Shown in pieces: positions 21,090 through 32,672 of a DNA stretch of 64,000 nt. Position 1 is the first letter of the stretch. Every line of letters begins with the position of its first letter. The translations under genes and the position numbers were made by a program. This stretch comes from Lagopus muta (taxonomy: Eukaryota; Chordata; Aves; Galliformes; Phasianidae): the NCBI RefSeq assembly GCF_023343835.1, contig NC_064438.1:58738578-58802577 (forward strand), given 5' to 3'. Under the pieces are notes generated by a model. It searched no databases. It had not been told where the DNA came from and worked only from the letters and a program-made list of their open reading frames with translations.

Positions 21090-21525
21090 AGCGTATACGT
21101 TATCTCCATTTGCAGTAAGGATGATTTATGTTAAACACAGGGACTAAAGAAATAAAACAGTTGCTGCTGTACCAGATGGGATATTATGACTTAAATTGGA
21201 GAAGATGGATAATAATGAAAAGCCATAATGTGATCAAGGAGATGAATAACTGCCTAAAGGAGAAATGAAAAACAGTGTTAGCGGGAGCTGCAGGCTGGAG
21301 GGAGTTGCGAGTGAATTTTCTGACAGACAAGAGAAAGGACCAATTTTATTTAATATTTTCATTAGCAATGTCGGTACAAAAGTCAGAAATACGGCAAGGG
21401 AATGTCGGGATAAAGACCAGAAATATGCTCGGTAATGCTGAGCTGGGAAGCATCAATACAGCTCTTCTGAGAGAGGAAGAGATGGATGATCTTCAGCACT
21501 GCAGGAGCAGAAATAGAATGTACTA
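21090..21525 (+). mobile_element. Ancient reptile-type CR1 reverse-transcriptase relic
   Basis: Word order matches ORF2 of older sauropsid CR1 families rather than the young avian ones. gaaataaaacagttgctgct is followed by aactgcctaaaggagaaatg, by gcaggctggagggagttgcg, by the RT core ggaccaattttatttaatat and ttttcattagcaatgtcggt, and then by agctgggaagcatcaataca, agatggatgatcttcagcac and gcagaaatagaatg. Many indels break the frame. It lacks a 3' UTR and tail. It is probably older than most other repeats here, surviving because little has been deleted. Confidence 0.65.
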
Positions 21526-22254
21526 GCATCTTAACAAGTATTAAGACACTTGGCTTTAAATGAGAAATCAGTCAGCTGGGAAGAAAACCAGACACACTGA
21601 CAGACCATGGGCAGGGCTGGGAGGTGTGTGAGCTGTGCAGGGTTCTGCTGTGGGGAGCTCCGGGCTGGGCATGGCCATGGGCAGCTTGGGACCCAGGGAC
21701 ACAGCCTGTCCGTGCCAGCACCTATCTCTGAAATGGGGCAAGTTCCAGACCTCAGCAGCAGCTTTCAGGCATGGTGTGGCTCCCAAATCGCCCTAAACCT
21801 TACTGTGAGCAAAGCAGAGCTGAAAGAAGTAATTCTGCAGTCTTACGTCTGGGCATTTCTTTTCTTCGTCCATCACAAACACCGACCTCCACAGGTGTTT
21901 TGGTGTATTTAGGTGTGGAAGCAGAATTCAGTGGACAGAAACTGTCAAGCCAGTTCACCACAGCTGCAGATGCCCTGATGTGATGTGGCTCAATGTACAC
22001 TTGGCGTTTGAAATCATGGAATCCTACGCTGGGCTGCAGCACTGGGCCTGGAGCCGTGCATTGGTGCTGCTACCCTCGCCACTGCAGCAGCAGTGCTGGC
22101 CAAACACCATGAGATAATTCAAACCCACAGGTGAAAACTCTGATTAAAGAAATCAGCAAGGACCATGTGGGGAGCGGGCCCAGGTTCTGCAACAATAAGA
22201 ATGCAAAGCATGTCCCCAAAGAACACCCCTGAAATGAGAACCCTGCCTGGCACG
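21526..22254. other. Unique sequence, nothing recognised
   Basis: No repeat or gene signal is seen. Confidence 0.45.
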
Positions 22255-22375
22255 CACGCTTCGCGGGGATTTGAAAGTAGGTCTGGGTTTTGTTGATATG
22301 ACAGTATCAATCAATCTAATTAGATCTTTTTGCATAATCGCGTAGCATTTGCATAAAAGTAAAGCCAGCCCAGGA
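22255..22375. promoter_or_regulatory. Dense homeodomain/POU motif cluster, candidate enhancer core
   Basis: In under 60 bases there are ATCAATCAATCT (22307-22318; PBX/HOX-like repeated ATCAAT), the palindrome TCTAATTAGA (22315-22324) and ATTTGCAT (22347-22354; perfect octamer). Repeat-free surroundings. The density of distinct, well-formed sites is higher than in neighbouring DNA. Confidence 0.42.
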
Positions 22376-23224
22376 GACAGCTAAGAAAAACAAGGGCTGA
22401 GGGAAAACAGAAACTTTTGAGTTATTGCTGTTTTTCTAAGACTGAGTCAGCGCTGATGGAAAAAAACGTGTGTGAGTTGCAAAAGCTGAGTGCCTGGAGT
22501 CTACATCTGACAGAATGAAGAACAGAAAGTGCCTTTCAGGAATGAAAATAGGAAGAGAAGTCCTGAAAACTTCAAAAGCTCCTCTGTGCTCCTGCGGAAA
22601 GACCGAGCAGAGCAATCTCTGGCAGTACCTGAGTATTGAAAACTGTGAATTTAATTAGGATTCTTAGCCTGATCTTTCAAATTCGCTCAAGAAGTCAGAG
22701 AAAAAGAGTCTTGGACTGAAGCACAGAGCCTGTGTCGGGCTTTGCTTTGCTTTTTGTTCTTTGTGTCTGTTGGGCAGTGCTGAGGGCACACAGAACGGAG
22801 GTATATCAGAAAAGAATCAGAATTTGAGCAAGAATGCGATTTAAATAACGTGCTCATCTTGCACTGGGCTTGAACCAAGGCAGGAGTTGTTGTGTGGTCC
22901 AAGCATGGGTCAGGCTGGAGCTGTGCGACTGCAGTGACCAGTGGCACCTGGTGAGTGGTGGGTAACCCAGAGTGAAGCCCAAAGAGCAACCTCCACAACA
23001 GCCATATGCTCAGCCTCTCAGTCAGTCAGTAACACAACAGACCTCGTAAGGGCTGCCTTACACACCTGGGGCTCGGTGCCATCTCACCAAGGCTATAGAT
23101 CCGGCCTTTGCCAATGTTTGCTGAGAGGAGGCACTGGCTGGATGGGTCTGAGCCACCCTCCTTTCCATCTGCAGGGACGTTTCAGTTTGAAATCATGCCT
23201 CTGTTGCTTTGTGGGTAGAACTCA
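22376..23224. other. Unique sequence, nothing recognised
   Basis: No feature is seen. Confidence 0.4.
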
Positions 23225-23365
23225 GGTGAGTCATTAATTAATTACTGGCTAGACTCGAGTTATTTAGTGCTAACACAGCTAGTTCATTTATTACTGGCCA
23301 CTCAGAATCTATTATCTATCGCCTCAATAAACCATTTATTTTCTACTTGGCGATCCTGTTTCAGC
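23225..23365. promoter_or_regulatory. AT-rich block with duplicated TTACTGGC word
   Basis: ATTAATTAATTACTGGCTA (about 23233-23251) and TTTATTACTGGCCAC (about 23288-23302) share ATTACTGGC 47 bases apart. Several TAAT cores lie between. Repeat-free; candidate non-coding element. Confidence 0.3.
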
Positions 23366-23579
23366 GAAAGCCCTTGAGAGGGCTCTGACAGGCAGGCACT
23401 GGCTGATAAGTGGGCACACGCAATCCTTCAGAGACTGCTGGCCAAGTCTGGGGCTAAGAGTGGGGACAGCAGCACGTTCCCTGTCCTGCAGCTGTGCTCA
23501 CAGGGTGCCCAGAGCATCGCCTCCCAGCAACCAGCTGCCGGTACCGAAATCTTTGCAGGCCAGCGTTCAAATCACAAAT
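23366..23579. other. Unique spacer
   Basis: Nothing recognised. Confidence 0.4.
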
Positions 23580-23840
23580 CCACATTTCTCAAATAGTGAC
23601 TTTTGTGAAGAGAAAAATTTAATTTGTTTTCCTTCAGAGCGTGTGTATTTGGAGAGTGACCTAGATTTGATTAATGAAGTGAATCATAGATTTTTCTTCT
23701 GGCTGGAAGCGACTGAGTTATTTTTGTTTTCCTCTCTAATCCTAAAAAATGGGTTAGCCTTTAGGTGGATATGCAGATTCAAAATCACTGAGCTGCTGGT
23801 ACAATTGGGCTATAGTATAAGGAATATAAGCGTTTGAATG
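23580..23840. promoter_or_regulatory. AT-rich repeat-free block, candidate non-coding element
   Basis: It holds gatttgattaatgaagtgaa near 23664 and further A/T-rich words, with no CR1 homology. Conservation is unknown. Confidence 0.25.
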
Positions 23841-24096
23841 AATGCTTTTTTTTTTCTTTTTGCCTGCACAAGGCAGATAACTTGTGACAAAAGGACCAGA
23901 GACAGTGGCTAGACTGATTATGCTTCATCACACATCTGGGGGGCTCCAGGTGCAAAGTTGGTTCAGAGGGTCTGTGTATGCAGGTGAAGGGCAACAGATT
24001 TGACGCATTCAAGTCACCACTGCCCAAGGGCTTCACTGTGCATTTTTGGGCACAGCTTTGGCATGGGGGAAATGGACGGTGACACAAAACACTGCT
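23841..24096. other. Unique sequence, nothing recognised
   Basis: A T-run lies near 23848-23860; nothing else. Confidence 0.4.
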
Positions 24097-24281
24097 GCTC
24101 CTGAAGGGTGGTGCTGCAGCAGCACAGCTGCCCAGCAGTGGTGGGGTCACCATCCCTGGAGGTGTTCAGTGGAGATGTGGCACTGAGAGATGTGAGCAGT
24201 GGGCAGGGTGGAGTGGGCTGGGCTTTGGCTTGGGGATCTCGGAAGTCTTTTCCAGCCTGAATGACTCTATGATTCCATGAA
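24097..24281 (+). mobile_element. Old CR1 3' fragment
   Basis: It reads cagtggtggggtcaccatcc, ctggaggtgttcagtggaga, and a cttttccagcctgaatgact tail with ctatgattccatga. It is the same old subfamily as 35489-35645 and 56290-56506. Confidence 0.85.
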
Positions 24282-24674
24282 CGGCTTGGGGCTGTCACTG
24301 TCATGCAGTTCCTAACCCCTCAGGTGATTATTTTCACCATTGGCCCAAACAACTGCTCAGCAGCAGGAACAGCAGGCTTGCTGTTGGCCACCAGCAGTCT
24401 GTGAGCTGCCACTTGTACAGGGACTCACACAGCCTCCTCACTACCATTCTTCTCCCATCCTCATCTGCCCACCATCCTCACGGAGCTTTGGGCTCAGGAG
24501 CACAACAGTCAGTTCATCACCAGGATCTGCTCTTCTGAGTGCGTCCTCCACGATGGCCTGGAAATGCTCTAAAAAGCAACAAGCTGAGGAGAGCAGTGCT
24601 GAGGCAGCAAGTGCCTGTGGTACAGACACCAAAAGGTTCCATTCTTTACTTCTGACTTCTCCAACAATGTGATT
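24282..24674. other. Unique sequence, nothing recognised
   Basis: No feature is seen. Confidence 0.4.
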
Positions 24675-25012
24675 TACAGAATCCTAAAACCATAGGGGTT
24701 GGAAGGGACCTCCGGAGCTCTCCCAGTCCAACCCCATGTTACAGCAGTTCCCTGAGGAGCTGCACACAAAGTGTGCTGGTGGGCTTGGATCTCTCTGCAG
24801 GAGTCTCCTCCATCTCTCTGAGCTCAGTACCAGGGCTTGGACACCATCACAGCACAGAACTTCTTCCTCATGGCCATATGGAACACTCTAGGCTCCAGTC
24901 TGTGCCCAGCACCCCTTGTCCTGACACTGAGCACCATGGAATAGAGCACAGCCCCATCCACATGACTCCCATTCTTTTGGATATTTATAATCACTGCTTA
25001 GATCCCCTCAGC
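24675..25012 (-). mobile_element. CR1 3' copy, older subfamily
   Basis: It begins tacagaatcctaaaaccata, then ggttggaagggacctccgga, a cttcttcctcatggccatat block and ttggatatttataatcactg, and ends in gatcccctcag. Collinear with the CpG-dense copy at 37411-37930 over about 300 bases. Confidence 0.9.
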
Positions 25013-25582
25013 ACAGGGGACAGGTAGTGGTATTGGCCTTGGAGCTGAAGAACCCAAGGGTTGAGAATCTACTGAAGTTGAGGATTTGCTCCTAGGAAGA
25101 CCCATAAAAGTGAGGAAAAGAAAAACATCTGCTCCCCAAGATCCTACAGCAGCTTTCTGATTGCCTTGCTGTACAATGGAACTAGCAGCAGCAATCTAAC
25201 CCTGAAGCTCCCAGCACAGAGCAGCTCAAATCACACATGGCACTGCTAAGTCCTAATTATCCTCAGCTGCTCCACCACCCTACCCATGAGCTGGGCTCCA
25301 TTTAAGCTCCATCCAGGGCACTTTCTCTAGTCAGAGATCTGCTGTAGGTCTGCCTGGTCTCTGAGGAAGCTCAGGCTTTTGTGGTACTCTTTTTGCTCCC
25401 TGTGCTGATGGTGGCCAGAGATGTGACCTTTACTGCTGGATGTACCAGGTTGGTGAGGGCTCTGCTTGTGACAAGGTCACTGTAAGCCCTTGGCTCCTTG
25501 CTGCCCTGTTTGTGGTGCTGTCTGGTAGTATAGGCAGCTGCCTAAAGCTTTGTGGCTTTCCCTGCTCTCCTGTGCCTTGCAG
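25013..25582. other. Start of a CR1-free interval, nothing recognised
   Basis: Unique DNA. No CR1 is recognisable from here to 32583. Confidence 0.45.
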
Positions 25583-25707
25583 GTGCTGTGTGCCTGTTCT
25601 TATGCTGTGGTGCCCTGTATGATGGAGGAACTGCCTTGTGTAATGCCCTGGAAGCCTTCCCTCCATATGGGGCCAAGCAAGCTGGCTTTCACACAATGCT
25701 GCATGAG
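25583..25707 (+). other. Possible internal exon with good splice sites
   Basis: A pyrimidine-rich tract and acceptor (ctctcctgtgccttgcag ending at 25582) precede 125 bases that are open in two frames and end at a consensus donor, GAG|GTATGT (25707/25708). One frame reads with a GALYDGGTALCNALEAF stretch. I recognise no family. Splice-like pairs of this quality also occur by chance, so this is only a pointer for transcript data. Confidence 0.2.
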
Positions 25708-25776
25708 GTATGTTGCACCAAGAGGGTCTCAGCTTTTTTGGTACTTGCTAGTATAACTGTTGGCTGAACACTTTTG

Positions 25777-25784
25777 TATATAAG
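25777..25784 (+). promoter_or_regulatory. Isolated TATA-box-like sequence
   Basis: TATATAAG followed by GAGG matches the TATA consensus. An AATAAA lies about 165 bases downstream (25944-25949). This spacing could fit an old solo LTR, but I find no terminal repeats or bounded element. Probably chance. Confidence 0.15.
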
Positions 25785-28589
25785 AGGAGTTGGAGAAAAA
25801 CCCATGTGGTCTTTTTGAGAAACTGCTGGCAGCTCTTAGAAGCCTGAGCCTGCCAGAGCCTGCTTGCAGCTCAGCTTCTTTTTGTGAAGCCTAATTGCAT
25901 TTCTATGGTAAAAGCCTAAAAGCCCCCTTTCTGTGGTGCCATAAATAAATTGATAGAAGTTTTACTCTATGTCACTCTAGTATTGTTGGGAGGAAAACAC
26001 TCTGACCAATGGGGCAGCAAGTCTCGTGTTGGGTTTTCGGGCCACAGTGCCGAATGTATGTGTATGTATGCCACACATACACAACACCCAGCTGGCTTTC
26101 TATGCTTGTATAGTTCTTCTCTCAACAATTCAAAATCAAGCAAACCTATGAGGCTGTCCAAACCATCCTCCCAGGCACAGGAGCCTGAGGTCTGCAGATC
26201 TTCAGGGTCTGAGAGCCAGACATCCTCACTGTGCAGCAGCCCACAGCTGCTGCTCCTCTCCTCAGTGCTCAGCCTGCTCCTGCTGGTGGGGTTTTTCCTG
26301 GGGCTGCAAACAGCCCTGGCAGCTGCTTTAGCTCCTTCAGCTGCTTTTGTTGCTAGGACTTCATTAACGCTTGTTTTTCCCAATGGCCCATTTCCTTCAG
26401 TGCTTTATAATAATGGGAATAAAACGCCTATGCCCAGTGCTGGTATCTGTGCCCTGCAGGTGTAGCAGCAGCACAGCCTGGCAATGCTGTGCTGCTCAGG
26501 GCAAGCCTGCACGTCTGGGATGGGCATGCATGATTTCCTCTCTTGTTTTTCATCCGATGTTTTTAAGTCCAAAAGTAGGACAGAGCACAGCATTTCTGAC
26601 TGTGCCGGTGGGTGTTTCCAGCCAGCTGACAGCTAGGGCAGTTTTTATTACCTGTGTTTTGATGTAAATTGGAGCTGCGGGCCCAGGAGAGCTGAGGTTC
26701 CCTGGGAGGCAGCAGCCTTTAAAGCAGCGTTCTGGTGGCGGGGCTGGGCTGGTGATCGGCTCATCTGCGCTCCCACTTATCTCTGGGCCCTGCGGCAGGG
26801 AAGGGGACTGAGGAGCCGCAACGTGAGCACAAACAGCTCCCAGCTCCCAGAGCTATAGGGGCTTTTTGAACTTCAAGGCTCAGAAAATGCCTGGGAAAAA
26901 AATATGCTTATGTGCGGAGGTGAAAAGCTTTTCCCTCCTGAGCATCCAGCGTCACTGATGCTTTAATTGGGGCCTCCTTTACATACTGCACTTGGCACGG
27001 TGCTCCCTTGCTTCCTCATGGAGCTGGTGCTCATGTGTGTCTGTGATCAGGTGGCCAATGCATTTTTCCTTCTGAAAAGTTTGAGGAAGAGGCTGGGATG
27101 AACCCATGCCCGGTGTTGGTGGTCCTGGGGGGTCAGGTCAGAAATGAAGATGGGCCATCAGGTATTGTAAAGCACTACAGGTTCCAAAATGCTGAACCCC
27201 AGCAGTCCGTCATGCAGTGCTCAAGGAAATGAGTTGACTTCTGGGACTATAGAGGAAGCACATACAGGTCTATTAATAATTAACGATGCTATATTAATTT
27301 CTTTTTTTTCCTGCTTCAGCATTTTTTTGCTCACTGTGCTTAGAAATATGTGGCTGGCAGAAACACTCTTGATGTGACTGAAGGTGCTCTGGTGCATTCA
27401 CTGCAGCACGCCGAGTTCCCTCTGTGCCTTTCAGAGGTGCTTGACCTCTAGGAGTCCTTTGGGAAAGCAGCTGTCAGTGCTGTGCCATGAGCTCTGGTGC
27501 TCGGGTTGCTCTTTGAGCACTTCTCCTTTGCAGAGCCTATATGCAGGGCTGGGTGACTGCATTGGGTCGAGTGCTGTTCTGAATCTGCAGGTGAGCTGTG
27601 TGGTGTAGCTGGCCATCTTGGTGCTTTCTGTCTATTGCTACTGCTGCTGGCTCTCCCTAGGAGACCAAGTACGCAAATAAGTATTTAATTATCTCCTAGG
27701 AGATGGTGATGTGTAACTCTGCATCTCATGGCCCAACTGGACTAATGGTGGGAGGAGGGTACCACTGCTGTTACTGTGGGCTCAGAATATAAAATGTGGA
27801 GCCCACCACCCATGCACATGTTTTATATGGATGCAGCAGCTCTTGCTAGAGTTCAGGAAGCAAAAATAGTGCACTCAAAGCCTTTTAAAGTGGTGTTTGA
27901 GTGGGAATTCTGGCTGCTTTTCTGTGCCCTGCTGCAGGGGAGCTCGATCCAGCTGTCTGCCAGAGTGCTGGGCTGTTTGAGATAAAAGCACCTTACAGTC
28001 CTGTGCTGTGGCTGCTGAGATAACTGTGGTGGGGAGTCTATGAGGAGAGAGGGGCATTGGCTGTCTGAACTGGAAAGCTTGTCTCGCACTGGCTGCAGGA
28101 GCATGGATCTGACCCTGTCTGCAGTGCAGAGCCCCTTCCTCTCCTGAAGGGAGATGCTGAATGCTGAAGTGTGTATGTGGGAGAATGTGGGGCTGGCGGT
28201 GTGGCCTGGGGGCCAGGCCTGGCCACAGGAGAGAAGGGGATCCAGAGCCCCAGCAGCCCCCTGCTTCCAGCTGGCGCCTCCCCGTGCCGTGCTGGGTTTC
28301 CTTCTCCCAGCTCTTCCAGTTGGGTGCTGTCCTGGTTGCTGTTGCAGCTTGGAGAGAGAAAACTGATTTTAGGTTCTTTATCTCAATATAATACATGTAT
28401 CTGCTAGTAGAAGGGGGAGACTCTGTCTTGATGGGCTGCTCCTGCATCCCTCGCTTGCAGAAAGACCCCCTTGGAGAGCTTAGTGGCCACCAGAGCACAG
28501 CCACCTCCCACACTAGGGGCAAGGTTGAAAATGCTTTCTTCAGCCTCCTAATCAAGCATGGAAACTCATGGCCTTGCAGCTTGCCGTGT
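25785..28589. other. Unique sequence, mixed composition
   Basis: Contains a GC-richer section (26690-26830), a perfect 14-base palindrome ATCTCCTAGGAGAT at 27691-27704 with a related CTCCCTAGGAGA at 27653-27664, and GT/CA-rich words near 26055-26085. The long reverse-strand open frame at 27875-28660 is not supported as a gene. Confidence 0.4.
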
Positions 28590-28785
28590 GCTGCAGTTGC
28601 TGCTGTCTTTAAAGATATTTTAGCTGCAATGGAAAGGAGAAAATCATCAATTTTATGCATTTTGATTTTTATTACTGCCTTAATATTTTATCCATCTAAT
28701 AGGAACATTTCTAACTTTGCAGTATTAAGTGTTTGGTTTCAAATGTTACTTTCTATAGTGGCAAATACCTTATAATTAAGGTCTG
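28590..28785. promoter_or_regulatory. AT-rich block, candidate non-coding element
   Basis: Repeat-free run including ttttatgcattttgattttt near 28650 and ataccttataattaaggtct near 28766. It stands out from GC-richer flanks. Conservation is unknown. Confidence 0.3.
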
Positions 28786-30219
28786 GGTGACGCTACATCT
28801 GCAAGCATGTGCCAGCACATGAATTTCCCCAGAATACCCATAGGGTTTTCCTCTTCAGGAAAAAAAAAATAAAAAAGATAATCCTGCAGGGAACTGAGAT
28901 GTTATTTCAGACAGCAAGTAAAGGAGTGACCCTGCAGCAGATGGCACAGGAACATGCTGTCTGCTGCTGAAGATTTACAGGGCCTCCAAAGTGCAGCAAC
29001 AGAAAATGTTTGCAACTGTCTCTGATCTGAGCTTGATGAGTTGTCCCTGGGCTTTTTTCCTGCTCTTGAGCATTTCCTGTTTCCTGCCATTTGAAACAAA
29101 TAGCTGTGACTCTTTCTCCAAGCAGTGGGCAGAACAGCCACAAGGCATTTGGGTGGGATGGAGAAATGGTCCTTAATGCTACAAGTTTTCTTGTTGTTTT
29201 ATGTCAAAGAGTGACTTTAATGCGTATTTCTCATAGCTGGTGGATAGCCACAACTCCTCACTGGATTTCTGTTTTGTGAGGGACAAGGAAGCAGTCTGTA
29301 CATCTTTCCTCGCCCCTTCCATTCCTCTCCCCCCAGATGCTATGTGGGACAAAGCTGGTGGTTGGTGTGCTGAATGTTGGGGATTTAAGGTCAGTGCTCA
29401 CCAGTTGTGGCCTGCAGGTGTCCGTTCTTTTTGGGCTCAGCCAGTGCTCTGACAGAGCTGAGAGGCAGAAGCCTCCTTGCTCCCTCCCAGTGGTGCCTGG
29501 AGCAGGGAGCAAACAGCTGAGGTGAGGAACGGGCAGCCCTGATGTGAGGTGGCTTTGCTGTGAGCCCGGTGGGGTTATGGCAGTGATCTAGCAAAGCAGA
29601 TCCACAGCTGAGAATTTTTAAATTACTTCTAGATGCCATGTATGAGGTTTTGAAAGCAGCAAGGAGCTTTCTGTGCCTGAGGAGCTGTGCTCTCTGCATC
29701 GAGCAGCACGCTTCCCCTCCTTGAGCTGTGATAGATAATGCTTCCTCATATTAGCTTGCACTTGATATGTTCTTCTCTAAAATGCTCTTGGCTTTTTGGT
29801 GAGAAATAGGCTTGGGTGTACTGCAGCGCAGTGTGGCTCAGCATGTAGATATACACGATGGGCTCTGCCCTGGGCAGAGGAAGCACTGCAGCCCTGTGGG
29901 GATGTATGCCCAGTGTCCCTGCCTGCCTGAGGGAGCTCATCCCACCTCTGTGCCTGTCCCCCAGCGCAGCCCTGCAGCACCCAGCTGTGTGCTGTGGCGA
30001 TACCAGGGACCTTCTGGCTGTGCCATGTTGTTTATTTTCTTATTCCAGCAACCCAAAGTTCTTTTCCCCTCATTAAAAATGGGAGAAAGGGGACATGTGG
30101 GAGGAGGTCAGGCGTTTCCATTCACGGCCCTAGTGGCATGAAAAGCTCTCCATGTTATTCAAAGGTAACCCCATCTCTGCAGGGAGTCGTGGTAGTCAAT
30201 ACCCTATTTGAGCTCAGTG
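28786..30219. other. Unique sequence, nothing recognised
   Basis: An A-run lies at about 28859-28869. No gene or repeat is seen. Confidence 0.45.
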
Positions 30220-30545
30220 TTCATTTTTTTTTTTTCTTAATTAAAAGGCTAAGCTGGGAGGATTACATGGCTTTTATTTAAAAAAAGAAAAAAGCCACTT
30301 GAGCTAGAGTATTAAGTCATTACCGCTAAAGAAATCAAACAGGAGTTGGAGTTGCAGGCTCTGGAGGGGGAGAAGAAAGGGCAGTAGTGCATGTAATATA
30401 TTTACATATCACAAAAACAGCATCTGCTCTCATCACTCCAGCTTAATCCTTCTCGAGAGCGCATCGTTTTGATTTAGATGCTTGCGTGCTGCTTTTTGGG
30501 GCAGCTTTAACCCCGTGCCATGTGAATGTCTGAGCGTGGGTTGTA
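30220..30545. promoter_or_regulatory. AT-rich block, candidate non-coding element
   Basis: Starts with a long T-run and CTTAATTAAAAGG (about 30236-30248). It continues with attaagtcattaccgctaaa (about 30310) and gtaatatatttacatatcac (about 30392). No CR1 homology. Confidence 0.3.
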
Positions 30546-32583
30546 GCAGCTGGGCACAGAGCCTGGCACTGCGTCCTGGAGGGGCTGAGGGGACACTGCT
30601 GTCACTGCTGGGCCGCGTGGAAGGCATCAGTCTGTGGTCTGAGCTCCAGGAGCACCTCAGAAATGAAGATGTTTGGTGACGTCGCCTGTCTGGGTGGAAA
30701 TAGGGCTGCGAGGATGTCTGTCGCGGAGATGGTTTGCTGCAAGGAGTTGCCAGATGGGGTGTTTGGCTGGGTTAAAATAAAATAGGAACGGAGGGCTTAA
30801 GATGAGAGACAAGGTAAATGTTTATTAGTAAGGCCTGTTCCTGTGTGAGGTTCCCATAGGAGGCACACGGTGATGCAGGAAACTGGAGAATAAAGCGTGC
30901 TGGGAGCTCAGCGGAGTTGCACCTCAACGAGCTGCAGTACAGGTAGCAGCTAAAGCTCTGAGTTCAGGCATCAGGCTTGTCGTCTTAGCCCTTACTCTAT
31001 GGTTTGTACAACGTTAAATCCCCATACATTTCTTTCTTAAGAATGTGTGCCTCTTCTGCTTTTCTCTGAGCTAAACGCAGCTCACCTCAGGGCTGCCTCT
31101 TGCTCGCACTCCATCTGCTTGCATTTTTGGGCACTTTCTCCTGCAAACTTTCCCCAGCAGTTTTTCTGTTCTCCAGGTTGTCATCTGGCTGAAATTAGGG
31201 CGCTGGGAAATCAAATGGTATGTGTCTCTATTCCTCTGTATGGAGTAAAACTACTCTTTTTTGTGCTTGTTACTTGTCTTTCCCTGTTGTCATGACTGTC
31301 CTCACCTTGGGAAGGAGCTTGGCCCAGAGGAGAGGTCTTCCAGGATGCCCTGCATGAGGACAGGCAGTGCCTATGGCTTCAGCTCTGACAGCAGAGCCTC
31401 AGGTGATTAGTTCTGTAGGAAAGACTGACAATCTTCTACAAAACACTTGAAGAGGAGAACAGCATTGTAAAATGCCTTTCTCCATTGAAGGAAAAAAGCT
31501 TCAAAGAAGGGCATCTCTGGCTTCTGAAGGGGGCAATTGAGGTGGGCTGGCAGCCTGACCTTCATGCTGGTATTGAATCCAGGGCTGTTTTCTCAAAGCT
31601 GGATGAAGACTGCCATGGAAGCTGGGACTGGTGGCAAAGCCAGAGGGTAAACTGTTCCCTAGAATAGGCGGTATCTATTTCTAAGCAGCAGTCAGCCTTT
31701 ATTTGGCTTGTTTGTGAAGCAGGAGAATTGCAGTAGGTAATCATGTTGACCGCTCAGAGTTAGAAGATACGTTCCAGATCTGTGCTACAAATAGAGAGGC
31801 ATTGTTATTTGTGTCACAGATTCGAGGGAATAAATTTGCATGTTGTTGCCTTTATAGCCAAAGCTCCTTGTAAACAGGAAAGAAAAAACAGCACATGATA
31901 AAAAAGAGTGGAGGAAAGAATCATAAAGAAGGGTGAGAAAGCAGAGTGAGGCGCACGATACCTGCAGCACTGAAGGCAGTGATGCAATGGGAAAGGCAGT
32001 GCCACAGCAGCCTCTTCCCCCTGGTTGAGTGAAAACCCAACTAATGTCACATTAGGTTCTAAGATTTCAAGATCTAATAGGACATGTAATTGTGATGCTG
32101 AAGCTAATCATCTCCAGCCATCCTTGCACTGGCGTTACTGCCTGCTAACAGCCTTCAGAGCTCAGAGCAGTACAGCCTGGTGCTCCTTCCCTCTACCAAT
32201 TACACTTTTTTTGACATCTCAGCTTTTGGCAGTAGTTTCTGCTCTTGCATTCTCTTTGTTTACTACATGCCATTGTTGTACAGCTCAGGCACTGCCTTTC
32301 TGATCAAACTGGAGCTTGCCATTAAATCTGACCCGTTTGTGAGCAGGTGCTGCCTGCAGCTGAGTGCTTACCCTGTGCAGCACAAGCTCTGGCATTCATA
32401 CAGTGTGTGCTTTGGGAAGGCCAGCAGTGGCCCTGCAGGCAGGGGGCATACATGGGGTGTGCTGAGGCTCACCTGAAGCTCAGCACTGCTGGTGGCACTG
32501 AGACCAGGTAGGGCTGGTTTGGGGGCTCCAAACACTTGGGACTCTGGGTTCTTTCTTAGACTTGGTCAGCAGAAAGCTTGATT
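30546..32583. other. Unique sequence, end of the CR1-free interval
   Basis: Nothing is recognised. The interval 31740-32090 is moderately AT-rich. Confidence 0.45.
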
Positions 32584-32672
32584 TCATAGAATCATAGACC
32601 CATTGAGGTTGCTTGGTCTAAGGTCACCAAGTCCAGCCCCAACCCACCGCTGCTCTGACCACCAAAACATTT
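32584..32672 (-). mobile_element. Short decayed CR1 tail
   Basis: It reads tcatagaatcatagacccat, ggtcaccaagtccagcccca, then gradually loses similarity. The right boundary is uncertain and could reach about 32720. Confidence 0.65.

Noticed and set aside
25759..25965. Possible solo LTR (TATATAAG at 25777 and AATAAA at 25944)
   Set aside because: No terminal inverted TG/CA ends, no target duplication and no second copy in the window.
25967..26383. 138-codon reverse open frame with an acidic, gene-like composition
   Set aside because: It has no ATG within the open stretch, no clear splice sites and an overlapping forward frame of similar length. No family is recognised.
27875..28660. 261-codon reverse open frame, the longest in the window
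   Set aside because: GC-rich, stop-poor DNA. The translation is low-complexity with no recognisable domain and no coding-like start context.
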